Positions 54,297 through 64,000 are shown, counted from the first letter of the stretch. The stretch: DNA of 64,000 nt from Agrobacterium vitis (GCF_037039395.1 NZ_CP146242.1:3235001-3299000); one strand, 5' to 3'. Numbers and translations: made by a program. The notes: generated by a model not told the origin, from the sequence alone.

Positions 54297-54741
54297 GGAT
54301 CTCTCCAACTTTACAAGTGGATAAAATTAAGTCGAACTATTTGGTTCGATGCCTGAAATCTGGGCGCTTTTGCTGTGCTTTGCAACGGCGCGCGCCTGTC
54401 AGAAAAAGCATTGCAGGCATGCGTTGATGTCCCTTGTCGAGTTGTGATTGTAAAATCCTAGCATAATCAGCGTATTACGTGCATTGCATCGACGGATTGT
54501 AGCCCTGCCAGGTCTGCTCTCGGCAGTCTCACTTCCTTTTGATGCGTAGAGGCGTTTAGAGGGCATGAATGTGATGTAAAATTGTGCAATAGTCGCGTTG
54601 GGCGATGGCTCTGCTGGTAGGGTGCGAATAAGCGCCGGGGTTTTCGATCCTCACTCTCTGCACACGCTTTGGTTTTTTAAGCAGGGAACAAACACCGGCC
54701 CCGCTGGTTACCTCTACAGTACAAACAAGGAGGATAACCCA
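54297..54741. other. intergenic region, nothing recognised
   Basis: A 445-base gap between two divergently transcribed small genes, so it should hold both promoters. I see no repeat family, no RNA gene and no credible coding frame apart from the in-frame upstream extension of the PRC-barrel gene, which lacks support. Confidence 0.4.
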
Positions 54742-55038
54742 ATGAATCATACCAATCACGTTCGTCTCACCACTGCTGAACTCACCCCTGCCGTGCTCGA
54801 AGGTGCAACCATTTATGGTGCTGACGACCACAAGGTCGGCAAGCTGGATCACGTCCATGGTGTAGGTGCCAGCGGCACTGCGATCATTGATGTCGGCGGC
54901 TTCCTGGGTATCGGTGCAAAGCCGGTCGGCGTTCCGCTGTCGGATCTGCAATTCATGCGGGATGAAGATGGCGACGTCCATGCCGTCACCACATGGACGA
55001 AGGATCAGCTGAAGGACATGCCTGCGCATAAGGACTAA
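54742..55038 (+). CDS. PRC-barrel domain protein
   Basis: A 98-residue protein consisting of one PRC-barrel domain (about residues 18-85): LEGATIYGADDHKVGKLDHV, IIDVGGFLGIGAKPVGVPLSDLQF and a short charged tail. PRC-barrel proteins of this small type are abundant in rhizobia and often stress-induced; the molecular role is unknown. A perfect AAGGAGG site nine bases before the ATG at 54742 fixes the start and suggests strong translation. Confidence 0.9.
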   Translation: MNHTNHVRLTTAELTPAVLEGATIYGADDHKVGKLDHVHGVGASGTAIIDVGGFLGIGAKPVGVPLSDLQFMRDEDGDVHAVTTWTKDQLKDMPAHKD

Positions 55039-55274
55039 TCGTCCCAGGCATTTGCGAGGCAAGATTTCCATGACTTACGTTATGTGAAATTCCACTTAAA
55101 TACGATATTATGGCCACCTTGGGGATCAGGGTGGCCATTTTCATGGGATATAGAGCTGGTTTAGGCCGGGGATGGGAACGTCGGTGGCGGCGCGACCTGA
55201 ACGCCGTCTATGGATATACTGGAACTGCGCCCCGACGAAGGTGTTCTCGCCCCATAGACCGGACTGGCCTTTTC

Positions 55275-55625
55275 ATGAGATTGGCGGTTTTTTCGGTCGC
55301 CATTTGTGTGCTGCCAACCCTTTTACATGCTGAAAATCGCCCCTGTAGTGGCCGTAAAGCAGGCATCGCTATGTGTCGCGGCGAGCTTTTTGTCTGTAAC
55401 GATGGCTCAATCAGCGCCAGCAAGAAGTCATGCTCGAGATTTATGGGGGGAACGGAAGGTCGGACGGATAGTCCTGCGTTCAACCTGACACCACCCATGG
55501 ACCCATCTTTGGCTCCAGCTTCGGAAGGATCTTGCTCATGCCGTTCCGGCAGCTTTTGCGTTGGTCCCCGGGGTGGACGGTTCTGCCTTACCGATAGCGG
55601 CACGAAAAGCTACCTGAGGAGATGA
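55275..55625 (+). CDS. cysteine-rich secreted hypothetical protein
   Basis: A 116-residue protein with a signal peptide (MRLAVFSVAICVLPTLLHAE, cleavage near residue 19). The mature part has eight or so cysteines spaced through RPCSGRK, IAMCRGELFVCNDG, KKSCSRFM, GSCSCRSGSFCVG and RFCLTDSG, suggesting a disulfide-stabilised periplasmic or extracellular domain. The start at 55275 is chosen for the signal peptide; a longer frame begins at 55110. No named family is recognised with confidence. Confidence 0.7.
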   Translation: MRLAVFSVAICVLPTLLHAENRPCSGRKAGIAMCRGELFVCNDGSISASKKSCSRFMGGTEGRTDSPAFNLTPPMDPSLAPASEGSCSCRSGSFCVGPRGGRFCLTDSGTKSYLRR

Positions 55626-55766
55626 GTTTCCACTTTTTGTCGGGCAGGGGCGGGTGGATTATTCCGCCGCCATGGCCAGCAAGGCCGTTACTATGCCGAT
55701 TGGCCGCTGGAAACAGGGCGCTATAGCTCCTACATAGGGTGCATTCCAACCATAGGAGTTACGTCC

Positions 55767-56276
55767 ATGACGAGTGAACGCGCAGTGTTGGCAGGCGGTT
55801 GCTTCTGGGGCATGCAGGACCTGATCCGCAAGCGTCCCGGGGTGATTGCCACCCGAGTGGGATATTCCGGCGGCGATGTCGCGAACGCGACCTATCGCAA
55901 TCATGGAACGCATGCCGAGGCGATTGAAATTATCTTCGATCCATCGAAGACGAGCTTTCGCGAACTTCTCGAGTTTTTCTTCCAGATCCATGATCCAAGC
56001 ACGCCCAATCGTCAGGGAAATGATGTCGGCGTCAGCTATCGTTCGGCAATCTTCTACACGAGTGAAGAGCAGAAAAAAACTGCCGAGGACACGATCGCCG
56101 ACGTGGATGCTTCCGGCATCTGGCCTGGCAAGGTCGTGACCGAAGTGGCGCCTGTCGGTGATTTCTGGCAGGCCGAGCCGGAGCATCAGGATTATCTTGA
56201 GCGCATTCCAAACGGCTATACCTGCCATTTTCCGCGGCCAAATTGGAAACTGCCGAAACGTCAGGCCGTGGCATAA
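55767..56276 (+). CDS. msrA: peptide-methionine (S)-S-oxide reductase
   Basis: A 169-residue repair enzyme that reduces methionine-S-sulfoxide in proteins. The catalytic Cys lies in [15 protein letters not shown] (Cys12), followed by [29 protein letters not shown] and the conserved [23 protein letters not shown] block. The recycling cysteines typical of some MsrA C-termini are not evident; the tail has a single Cys in GYTCHFPRP. It is a single gene following the cysteine-rich secreted protein by 141 bases. Confidence 0.96.
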   Translation: MTSERAVLAGGCFWGMQDLIRKRPGVIATRVGYSGGDVANATYRNHGTHAEAIEIIFDPSKTSFRELLEFFFQIHDPSTPNRQGNDVGVSYRSAIFYTSEEQKKTAEDTIADVDASGIWPGKVVTEVAPVGDFWQAEPEHQDYLERIPNGYTCHFPRPNWKLPKRQAVA

Positions 56277-56354
56277 CAGTCCTCCAAAGACGTTTCGCCT
56301 CTTGAAGGCGGCAGTTTCCCGGCTTGCCTTCTCAGCGTCTCGCCTGAGATTATT

Positions 56355-56391
56355 GAGCATTTCCGCTTTTCAGTGAAGCGCGGAAATGCTC
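56355..56391. repeat. compact palindrome of the GAGCATTTCC family
   Basis: GAGCATTTCCGC (56355-56366) and GCGGAAATGCTC (56380-56391) are perfect 12-base inverted arms around a 13-base loop. Arm sequence as in the element at 1400-1502. It lies 79 bases after msrA. Confidence 0.75.
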
Positions 56392-56540
56392 CCACTATAC
56401 CTTTTCAAAATCTTCCGGCTGGCAAGACGGCCTGGCACTTTTGCCTGAAATTCTCCCCTTTTCACGTCATCGCTGCGTTCTTCAGCCTTATCAGTCACTC
56501 TGGCGCTTGACGCGCAATGCGAAGCGCGTTAACAAGAACC

Positions 56541-56554
56541 GTACCGTACGGTAC
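56541..56554. promoter_or_regulatory. candidate TetR operator upstream of the ilvC-linked regulator
   Basis: GTACCGTACGGTAC is a perfect 14-base palindrome, 21 bases before the GTG start of the TetR gene. The position suits autoregulation. The related half GTACGGTAC fits operators of several TetR proteins, but binding is inferred. Confidence 0.6.
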
Positions 56555-56575
56555 TTAGATTGAAGGGCTTTCACT

Positions 56576-57214
56576 GTGTCGACCAATGCCATGCCAACAG
56601 CAGAGTTTTCTGCACGCCAGAGCGCGGTTCTGGCGGAGGCCCTGCGCCTTTTGGTCGAAGGCGGCGACAAGGCATTGACCACGGCCGGTTTGGCGCGGGC
56701 GGCCAATTGCTCCAAGGAAAGCCTTTATAAATGGTTTGGGGATCGCGACGGTCTGCTTTCGGCGATGATTTCCTATCAGGCCAGCAAGGTGCGCACCTTC
56801 GAGCGCGCTGGCGAGCGCCTGACACCGCAGATGCTGGCCGATCATTTGGAGGTTTTTGCCCGCGATTTACTGGATGTGCTGTCTGGTGAAATCTCGCTGG
56901 CGCTGAACCGGCTTGCCATTGGCCAGACCAGTCGCGACGGCTCGAAACTAGGGCAAATGCTGCTGGAGCGTGGCCGCCGCCAGATCGACCGCCGGGCGAG
57001 GGCGCTGCTGGATGCCGGACGACGCGATGGCCTGTTGCGGTTTGAGGACGGCGAAGATGCCTATCGCACGCTTTACGGCCTGATCGTTTCCGATCTTCAT
57101 GTTCGCCTGCTTCTGGGGGAAAAACCCGAACCACGAAAATTCGACGCCCGTGCGCACAAGGCTGTGTCCGCCTTTCTTGTGTTGCACGGCACGGACAAGA
57201 CATCGTCAGCGTAA
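56576..57214 (+). CDS. TetR/AcrR family transcriptional regulator
   Basis: A 212-residue regulator starting with GTG at 56576 behind GAAGGG. The helix-turn-helix is ALRLLVEGGDKALTTAGLARAANCSKESLYKWFGDRDGLLSAMISYQ (about residues 22-68), with a Cys in the recognition region (AANCSKESL). The C-terminal domain is all-helical. It lies 57 bases upstream of ilvC in the same direction; I recall a TetR gene beside ilvC in related genomes, so a link to branched-chain synthesis is possible but not shown. Confidence 0.9.
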   Translation: MSTNAMPTAEFSARQSAVLAEALRLLVEGGDKALTTAGLARAANCSKESLYKWFGDRDGLLSAMISYQASKVRTFERAGERLTPQMLADHLEVFARDLLDVLSGEISLALNRLAIGQTSRDGSKLGQMLLERGRRQIDRRARALLDAGRRDGLLRFEDGEDAYRTLYGLIVSDLHVRLLLGEKPEPRKFDARAHKAVSAFLVLHGTDKTSSA

Positions 57215-57271
57215 ATCCTGGCGAGGGATAAAATACTCAACATCAGACAAAGCATAGGGAAGGATTACACA

Positions 57272-58319
<1,048 letters not shown>

Positions 58320-58351
58320 CTTTCTTGCCTGCGTGCCTCCGGCATTGCGGG

Positions 58352-58389
58352 GGATCGCCAAGAACCAGTTGGTTGACAAGGTTCGCAAC
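58352..58389 (+). repeat. diverged second copy of the ilvC 3' end
   Basis: Thirty-eight bases matching the last codons of ilvC (58250-58287) at 35 positions. It encodes [12 protein letters not shown] against [12 protein letters not shown] in the gene. No stop follows in frame and no start precedes it. It looks like a remnant of a second ilvC allele. Confidence 0.8.
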
Positions 58390-58398
58390 GAAACGATG

Positions 58399-58434
58399 AA
58401 GCGCCGCGTGTTTGCCGACATGCGGCGCTTTATC
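58399..58434. terminator. bidirectional terminator between ilvC and the B12 regulator
   Basis: AAGCGCCGC (58399-58407) and GCGGCGCTT (58422-58430) form a 9-bp stem with a 14-base loop, followed by TATC. It lies just past the ilvC remnant and 8 bases from the convergent regulator's stop. Confidence 0.7.
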
Positions 58435-58437
58435 GTG

Positions 58438-59310
58438 TCAGACGCTTTCGTCACGCAGAGCGATCACCGCTTCTTCGAACCGTTCCATCTGCTGAAAATA
58501 AGACACTCCCTCGATGGGAGGCAGATCCATGAAGGCCGCTCCGCCCAACCAGAGCGGGACATCCAGCGGTAAGGCCTGCCGGATCTCCCTGATCTGTAGC
58601 TCAAAATTGCGGATGCGCTTGAAGGCCCCGCTGATGCACACGACGGTCGCGCCGGACTGCCTTGCCATTACATCGAAATCCTTGGCCGGAAGCTGCGCGC
58701 CGAGATAGGTGGTGTGGATGCCATGGCTGCGGGTGATCAGAGCCGCCACCAGCCCGCCGATATCATGTAATTCGCCTTCAAGCGTGGTGAAGACTATTCT
58801 GTGCGAACTGCGAGGCGATGCCATAAATTTGAAAGCGCCGTTCAACAGTTCCCTGACCGAGGATGAGGCGAGATGTTCCGACGCGATGGACAGCTGGCCA
58901 TCCACCCAGCGTCGGCCAATTTCCGCCATGAATGGCAGGACGACGTGTTTTGAAAAATCGACAGGCCCAAGCGCAATGAAGCGGGTGCTCAGCAGCCGGT
59001 CCAATGTCTCTCCGTCAAGGTTTTCCACGGCCTTAAAAACATGCTCCAGGTCGTCCAGCCGCGCCTGGTTCATCACGGATCGTTTCAGCTCTTCAGTCGA
59101 TAAATGGATAATAGAGCCGATCCTTTGCCCATTGTCGACGCAGGCCTTTAGCAGTTGCAACCGGACAAGATCTTCATGCCGGTAGATGCGGCGGCCAGTC
59201 TCGGTGCGTTTGGGCACGATTGCCGCATAGCGGCGCTCCCACGCATGCAGGACCAGCTTCGTCAGGCCGGTCTCATTCACGACTTCACGAAGCGAATAGG
59301 TCTCCTTCAT
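58438..59310 (-). CDS. MerR family regulator with B12-binding domain (CarH/LitR-like)
   Basis: A 290-residue protein. An N-terminal MerR domain (TYSLREVVNETGLTKLVLHAWERRYAAIVPKR, about residues 4-35) precedes the helical cap domain with Trp135-x9-Glu145-His146, the signature of adenosylcobalamin photoreceptors, and a Rossmann B12 domain with EGELHDIGG, where His182 would be the lower cobalt ligand. In CarH, light breaks the Co-C bond and releases DNA. The residue after the Trp is Val, where Thermus CarH has His132. The ATG at 59310 is chosen. No carotenoid genes lie nearby. Confidence 0.88.
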   Translation of the reverse strand: MKETYSLREVVNETGLTKLVLHAWERRYAAIVPKRTETGRRIYRHEDLVRLQLLKACVDNGQRIGSIIHLSTEELKRSVMNQARLDDLEHVFKAVENLDGETLDRLLSTRFIALGPVDFSKHVVLPFMAEIGRRWVDGQLSIASEHLASSSVRELLNGAFKFMASPRSSHRIVFTTLEGELHDIGGLVAALITRSHGIHTTYLGAQLPAKDFDVMARQSGATVVCISGAFKRIRNFELQIREIRQALPLDVPLWLGGAAFMDLPPIEGVSYFQQMERFEEAVIALRDESV

Positions 59311-59722
59311 AGCTCGCCGCCCTATTTCTATTGTAGTGACAAAGAATATACGCAAGAGACGATGCGATTGCAAATCGAACTTCTTGTCTATGTTTGGATA
59401 GTCGGCAGAGCGCCCTCCTCAGGGCGGGGACGAAAATTTTGTCGAGACTCCGATGGGCCGTATGCGCTGTGTCCGACTGGCCGATTTTCTTCACGGCATC
59501 GGTTATTTCTGTGGTTTCATAAACCACTTAGCAATTTCACCATTAATATTTAGGGGTATTTAAATGGCCGGGATAACGCGGCATTTACTTGGTTTGAATA
59601 ATATACAACTCTGAGAGAAAAACCCTAATTTAGGAATTGATTGTATATCTTTTTGTGCGACACTTATGTCATTAAAAGCGCAATGAGACGCGCTTGCAGG
59701 TTAAAGGTTGAAGGATTCAGAC
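59311..59722. other. divergent promoter region, nothing specific recognised
   Basis: A 412-base gap between the B12 regulator and the second chemoreceptor, transcribed away from each other. The right half (about 59540-59690) is AT-rich and probably carries the chemoreceptor promoter. I see no clear operator, repeat family or RNA gene. Confidence 0.4.
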
Positions 59723-61399
59723 ATGGCTATTTTTGGACTGGGTGCTGACGCCAAATCGGAAATTTCGGCTCTTCGCAAGTCGCAGGCCGTCATAGAATTC
59801 AGCCTGGACGGCATCATTTTGGATGCCAATGACAATTTCTGCCGGGCGCTTGGCTACAGTCTGGCTGAAATCAAAGGCAAGCACCACCGCATGTTCGTCG
59901 ATGCCAGCGAGGTTGAGACCAACGATTACCGGAATTTTTGGGCGGGGTTGCGGCAGGGTAAATTCCAGCGCGCCCAATATCGCCGTATTGCCAAGGACGG
60001 TCGGGAAGTGTGGATCGAAGCCTCATACAATCCGGTAATGAAGGGTGATAAGCCCTATAAGGTCGTCAAATACGCAACGGATATCACCAGCGTTAAATTG
60101 CAGGCGATAGAGGACGATGCCAAGCTGAAGGCGATTTCGACGTCGATGGCGGTCATCGAGTTTACCCCTGATGGCAGGGTTATCACCGCCAATGACAATT
60201 TCTGCAGGGCGCTGGGCTATAGCCTGACGGAACTTGTCGGACGTCACCACAGTCTGTTTTGTGACAAGGCCTATGCGTCTTCCGCAGACTACGTAGCCTT
60301 CTGGCGCGATCTGGCGTCTGGACGAACCTTGGCCAATGAGTTCCGGCGTCTCGCCAAGGACGGCCATGATGTCTGGATCCAGGCATCTTACAATCCGGTC
60401 TTCGATGCGCGCGGCAAAGTCTACAAGGTGGTGAAGTTTGCAACCGATGTCTCGAGCCGGATGGATGCTATTGCCCATCTGGGTACCGCACTGAAGGCCC
60501 TGGCAGCTGGCGATCTTACCGGCACGCTGGACAATGCCTTCGTTCCGACCATGGAAAAACTGCGTGTCGATTTCAACGAAGCCCTCAGCCATTTGCGCAA
60601 GACAATGGACGGTGTGACCCTGAGCGCCAGGTCCATCGCCTCGAGCACCAATGAAATCAAAGAGGCTGCCAACGACCTGTCGCGCCGTACCGAAGCACAG
60701 GCTGCGTCCGTGGAGGAATCCGCCGCATCTCTGGAAGAGGTGACGACAACGGTTGCCGACTCCGCCAAGCGGGCCGAGGAAGTTGGACGATTGATGGAGC
60801 AGACCCGGTTAAATACCGAGCAATCCAGTGTCATCGTCAGGGATGCCGTGGTTGCCATGAACGAGATCGAGCAGTCTTCCGGACAAATCTCCAGCATCCT
60901 GGGTGTGATCGACGAGATTGCATTCCAGACCAATCTTCTGGCCCTGAATGCCGGTGTCGAAGCGGCCCGCGCCGGTGAAGCCGGGAAGGGGTTTGCGGTT
61001 GTTGCCCAGGAAGTCCGCGAACTGGCCCAGCGTTCGGCTTCGTCAGCCAAGGAAATCCGGCAGTTGATCAGCACGTCCGGCAAGCAGGTTGGCCGTGGTG
61101 TGGACCTTGTCGCCCAGACCGGCACGGCACTGGAGAATATTCTCAATCAGATCCGCGCCATCGATGCCAATGTCACGGCAATCGTTCAAGGCTCCAAGGA
61201 ACAGACCACCGCGCTTCGGGAAATCAACAGTTCCGTCAATGTCATCGACCAGTCCACGCAAAAGAATGCAGCCATGGTCGAGGAAACAACCGCCGCAGCT
61301 TTCTCCCTTGCCAAGGATGTCGACGATTTGTTCCAGATGGTCGCGCAATTCAAGACGACGACGACTGGCTCCTCGTCATCCTATTCTCGCGCGGCCTGA
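59723..61399 (+). CDS. soluble methyl-accepting chemotaxis protein with tandem PAS domains
   Basis: A 558-residue chemoreceptor with no membrane segment. Two PAS domains (about residues 14-122 and 136-244) are clear duplicates of each other: VIEFSLDGIILDANDNFCRALGYSLAEIKGKHH against VIEFTPDGRVITANDNFCRALGYSLTELVGRHH. A HAMP-like stretch (about 248-296) and the signalling domain follow, with tip [33 protein letters not shown]. The C-terminus (SSSSYSRAA) lacks a CheR-docking pentapeptide, unlike the receptor at 48626. The ATG at 59723 has GAAGGA seven bases upstream. The signal is unknown; PAS ligand may be FAD or haem. Confidence 0.92.
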   Translation: MAIFGLGADAKSEISALRKSQAVIEFSLDGIILDANDNFCRALGYSLAEIKGKHHRMFVDASEVETNDYRNFWAGLRQGKFQRAQYRRIAKDGREVWIEASYNPVMKGDKPYKVVKYATDITSVKLQAIEDDAKLKAISTSMAVIEFTPDGRVITANDNFCRALGYSLTELVGRHHSLFCDKAYASSADYVAFWRDLASGRTLANEFRRLAKDGHDVWIQASYNPVFDARGKVYKVVKFATDVSSRMDAIAHLGTALKALAAGDLTGTLDNAFVPTMEKLRVDFNEALSHLRKTMDGVTLSARSIASSTNEIKEAANDLSRRTEAQAASVEESAASLEEVTTTVADSAKRAEEVGRLMEQTRLNTEQSSVIVRDAVVAMNEIEQSSGQISSILGVIDEIAFQTNLLALNAGVEAARAGEAGKGFAVVAQEVRELAQRSASSAKEIRQLISTSGKQVGRGVDLVAQTGTALENILNQIRAIDANVTAIVQGSKEQTTALREINSSVNVIDQSTQKNAAMVEETTAAAFSLAKDVDDLFQMVAQFKTTTTGSSSSYSRAA

Positions 61400-61432
61400 C
61401 GACAAAGTCGCATATCGCTCTTCAAGACAGTG

Positions 61433-61464
61433 CCGCGCGCTATCCGGGCGCGCGGTTCTTTTTT
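61433..61464 (+). terminator. intrinsic terminator after the chemoreceptor gene
   Basis: CCGCGCGC (61433-61440) and GCGCGCGG (61448-61455), loop TATCCGG, then TTCTTTTTT. It lies 33 bases after the stop. The 200 bases that follow before the NUDIX gene hold nothing I recognise. Confidence 0.88.
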
Positions 61465-61673
61465 GCTTCCTTGGATTGTGTTTGCGAGTTTAAACATGGG
61501 CAAAACGCCAAGACGTGATGGGACCGTCATCTTTTTGCGCTTTGATACCTTTACAAAGTGCCTTGATCGTAGCGAATAAAGAGCGATCTGCTGTCTTGTT
61601 TGACCTGCGAGTGCCGTGAACTGCAAGAAGCAGGTGCTGCAAGAGCCAGAGACTGGAAAAGAAAGTTTCATCC

Positions 61674-62429
61674 ATGCTGTCCCAAGCAAAAGCCATTCTG
61701 CCGCAAGCCATTGACGATCATTTGTCCTGGCCGGCGGATGGGGAAATATTCGATGTGAACCGGCTGGAATTGCAGGTCAAGCCTGGAGATCATCCGTTTC
61801 ACAGCGCGCATCGTGATGCAATTCGCAAAAACTGGCAGGCGGAATCGGCGGCCAATCCCGCTCTGTTCGATGGCGCCATGGTGTTGTTCAACGAATTGCA
61901 GATCGGTGGTGGCGTTGTGACCGGCGCGGGACATCTGATCCCCTATTCCAGCTTTCTGTTCTGGCGTCGTCAGGCCGAGCCGCAGAGCGGCTATCACCTG
62001 TTTGGGTTTCCGGTGCTGATTTCGTCCGATGGCGCCTTGATCGCGGTGGAAATGGCCGCTCACACCGCCAATGCAGGGCGGGTCTATTGTCCGGCCGGCT
62101 CGCTCGATGCTTCGGATATCGTCAATGCGATGGTCGATGTCGATGCCAATATGCGCCGCGAAGTGCAGGAAGAAACCGGACTGTCGGTGGATGATGCGGT
62201 GATCGATCCGCAATTGCGCGGCTATCGCCGTGGCCGTCGGGTCACGCTGTTTCGGGTGTTTCGCCTGGCCTTGACCACTGAGGCGATTTTCGAGCGAATC
62301 GCGGCCCATATGGCTGTTGATGAAGAACAGGAAATTGCCCGCGCCGTGGCCATTCGCTCGGCGGATCGCAAGGCGCATGATTACACGCCAGACATGTATC
62401 CCCTGTTGGATTGGATTTTTCCCGGCTAA
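61674..62429 (+). CDS. NUDIX domain hydrolase
   Basis: A 251-residue protein. The NUDIX domain lies in the C-terminal two-thirds; the NUDIX box is degenerate at its start (the usual first Gly/Glu positions lie in LDASDIVNAMVDVDANM) but keeps the metal-binding REVQEETGLSV (about residues 161-171). The N-terminal 70 residues may be a substrate-specific extension. NUDIX enzymes hydrolyse nucleoside diphosphates linked to another moiety; the substrate here is unknown. It is followed 74 bases later by the PhzF gene, probably in the same transcript. Confidence 0.82.
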   Translation: MLSQAKAILPQAIDDHLSWPADGEIFDVNRLELQVKPGDHPFHSAHRDAIRKNWQAESAANPALFDGAMVLFNELQIGGGVVTGAGHLIPYSSFLFWRRQAEPQSGYHLFGFPVLISSDGALIAVEMAAHTANAGRVYCPAGSLDASDIVNAMVDVDANMRREVQEETGLSVDDAVIDPQLRGYRRGRRVTLFRVFRLALTTEAIFERIAAHMAVDEEQEIARAVAIRSADRKAHDYTPDMYPLLDWIFPG

Positions 62430-62503
62430 GCGGCTGGTTCGCCTTGCATGGCTGGCGCTGCTCGTGCAGTTTGCTGGCATTGTAACGGCGACTGGAGGCT
62501 TGT

Positions 62504-63418
62504 TTGGCTCGACACTATTGCATTTACGACGTCTTCACCGACAAGAAGCTGTGCGGCAATCCTTTGGCAATCGTGTTCGATTGCGAGGATCTCGATGACG
62601 ATGCGTTGCAGGCGATAGCGCGGGAATTCAATCTCTCGGAAACGGTTTTCGTTTTTCCCTCCGTTAACGTCGCACATGTGGCGCGCATCCGGATTTTCAC
62701 CCCCGGTCGCGAGCTTCCCTTTGCCGGCCACCCGACGGTTGGCACGGCGATCGGCCTGGCGGAAAAGGCTCATCAGGACCGCGAGGGTCCGCTCGATCTG
62801 GTTTCGGTGATCGACGAAAAGATCGGCCCGGTGCGCTGTGCCGTCAGCCTGAGGCCGGGTGAGGCGAGTTTTGCCGAATTTGACCTGCCGAAAACCTCCA
62901 CCCAGATACAGCTGCCACTCGACCGCCAGGGCATCGCCGATGCGCTTGGCCTGAAGCCGAACCAATTGCTTTTCGAAAATCATCTGCCGTCGATCTGGTC
63001 GGCTGGCGTGCCTTTCCTGCTCATTCCGGTCAGCACTCTGGGGGATGTCGAAAGCATCGAATTCGATCCGCAGCTCTGGGAGCGGGCGGCACCTTTCTGC
63101 GACGGCGCGCTGACCTCAGCCTATGTCTATTGCCGTGGCGGTGTTCACCACGCGGCTGACTTTCACGCCCGGAAGTTTTCCCCCGACATGGGCATCGAGG
63201 ACCCGGCCACAGGCTCGGCTGTGGCAGCGCTTTCCGGCGCTATCCAGCATTTCGACGCGCTACCGGAGGGCCACCACCCGCTGCTGATAGAGCAGGGCGT
63301 GGAAATGGGGCGCCCCTCATTCATCCATCTGCATATCGATACCAAGGAAGCCAAAGTTTTCCGCGCCCGCATCGGTGGCACCGCCGTACGCATCGCTTCC
63401 GGCATGCTCGACATTTGA
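62504..63418 (+). CDS. PhzF family isomerase/epimerase-like protein
   Basis: A 304-residue protein of the PhzF/diaminopimelate-epimerase fold. It begins with the family pattern [26 protein letters not shown]; the catalytic Glu is expected in [11 protein letters not shown] (about residue 45), followed by [20 protein letters not shown] and the C-terminal [18 protein letters not shown]. It starts with TTG at 62504, supported by GGAGG 5-6 bases upstream. Few PhzF relatives outside phenazine clusters have a known substrate, and no phenazine genes are near. Confidence 0.92.
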   Translation: MARHYCIYDVFTDKKLCGNPLAIVFDCEDLDDDALQAIAREFNLSETVFVFPSVNVAHVARIRIFTPGRELPFAGHPTVGTAIGLAEKAHQDREGPLDLVSVIDEKIGPVRCAVSLRPGEASFAEFDLPKTSTQIQLPLDRQGIADALGLKPNQLLFENHLPSIWSAGVPFLLIPVSTLGDVESIEFDPQLWERAAPFCDGALTSAYVYCRGGVHHAADFHARKFSPDMGIEDPATGSAVAALSGAIQHFDALPEGHHPLLIEQGVEMGRPSFIHLHIDTKEAKVFRARIGGTAVRIASGMLDI

Positions 63419-63557
63419 TTTTCCTTGGTTTTTTCGAGTTTTGATTTTTTTTGCTGTTTCATGGCATTTTTTTCGAAACGGTGCTGGACAAGCAGAGGCA
63501 ACCCCTTTATATCCCCGCTCACGGCAGCGATGAAGCACAAACGAAGCGCTGCGGGGC

Positions 63558-63633
<76 letters not shown>

Positions 63634-63791
63634 TTTTTCAATAATTTAGCAGATTTTTGCGACCAATTTGCGCCGGTTATGCGACCGTGCGACTTGGTCG
63701 CTTTGTCGTACGGTCGCACGGGTTTTTTCACCCATTGCCTGCTTTAGCGAGAACTGTAGGATAGCGCGATCTTGTATTGCGCTGTGGGGGT

Positions 63792-64000
63792 ATGATGCTG
63801 GGCGGTCGAACGTTTGTCTTGGGTATGGTGATTGTTGGTCTGGCGGGGTGCGTTACCGCGCCCAAGGGCCTTTTCCATCGTGTGAGCGATGGCCAGCGGG
63901 TGGATGCCAATCCGCAGCTTCTTGCAGAGTTTCAGCAGGCGCGGGTGATATGTGATGGGGAGGCGTCCAAAGCCGCGCTCACGTCCACCGAGCGGGACCG
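63792..64000 (+). CDS. partial lipoprotein (N-terminal 69 residues)
   Basis: An open frame from ATG 63792 (or the next ATG at 63795) to the window edge with no stop. It begins with a lipoprotein signal peptide whose lipobox is LAGC (Cys at about residue 20), then VTAPKGLFHR and a hydrophilic region with one more Cys (VICDGEA). A GGGGG ribosome site precedes the start. It is therefore predicted to be attached to a membrane facing the periplasm. Family unknown; the C-terminus lies outside the window. Confidence 0.72.
   Translation, partial: MMLGGRTFVLGMVIVGLAGCVTAPKGLFHRVSDGQRVDANPQLLAEFQQARVICDGEASKAALTSTERD

Overview
The window looks like a chromosomal segment of a Rhizobiaceae alphaproteobacterium (Agrobacterium / Allorhizobium / Rhizobium group). 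The grounds are: GC-rich coding sequence with typical rhizobial gene sets, a circularly permuted two-piece tmRNA, an alpha-type SspB, DUF2164, DUF4169 and DUF6074-like proteins, several families of rhizobial intergenic palindromes, and an ilvIH attenuator of the rhizobial kind. Species cannot be fixed from the sequence alone. Most of it is ordinary housekeeping chromosome with short accessory patches.

Layout. 1-8.1 kb: a partial small gene, the azlCD branched-chain amino-acid exporter, DUF2164, a TauE/SafE permease, panB-panC-pncA (pantothenate and NAD salvage) and a membrane PQQ glucose dehydrogenase. 8.1-11 kb: an accessory patch with a large inverted repeat, a DUF6074-like gene, a Phd/VapC toxin-antitoxin pair and a strongly AT-rich islet carrying two unrecognised secreted proteins. 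11-23.1 kb: UvrD/PcrA helicase, pstSCAB with a candidate Pho box but no phoU/phoB behind it, an FAD-linked oxidase and a large AsmA-like protein. 23.2-31.9 kb: an orphan Ser/Thr/Met-rich protein, a ribbon-helix-helix protein, DUF4169, sspB, ssrA, thyA, doxX-like, folA, hflK-hflC and a DegP-type protease. 32-44.3 kb: GNAT, serB divergent from miaA with overlapping start codons, an MFS exporter, a HerA-like ATPase, the ilvIH attenuator and operon, an aldo/keto reductase, a LysE exporter and a RecD-like helicase. 44.3-64 kb: a MerR-LuxR-like regulator, pdxJ, a quinone oxidoreductase/HxlR pair, two soluble PAS chemoreceptors, an MFS/TetR pair, a racemase/Lrp pair, small secreted proteins, msrA, a TetR gene before a frameshifted ilvC, a CarH-like B12 regulator, NUDIX and PhzF proteins, tRNA-Lys and a partial lipoprotein.

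Themes. Branched-chain amino-acid metabolism recurs (azlCD, ilvIH, ilvC). The best regulatory find is a complete attenuator upstream of ilvI: a promoter placed so that the leader peptide would be leaderless, an Ile-Leu-Leu-Val-Val control run, competing hairpins and a U-tract terminator. ilvC itself carries an apparent one-base deletion, followed by a diverged second copy of its 3' end. The tmRNA gene lies directly upstream of sspB, whose product in this family delivers tmRNA-tagged proteins to ClpXP. Sensory genes cluster at the right: one chemoreceptor resembles Aer2-type haem-PAS receptors, and a MerR protein carries the signature of adenosylcobalamin photoreceptors.
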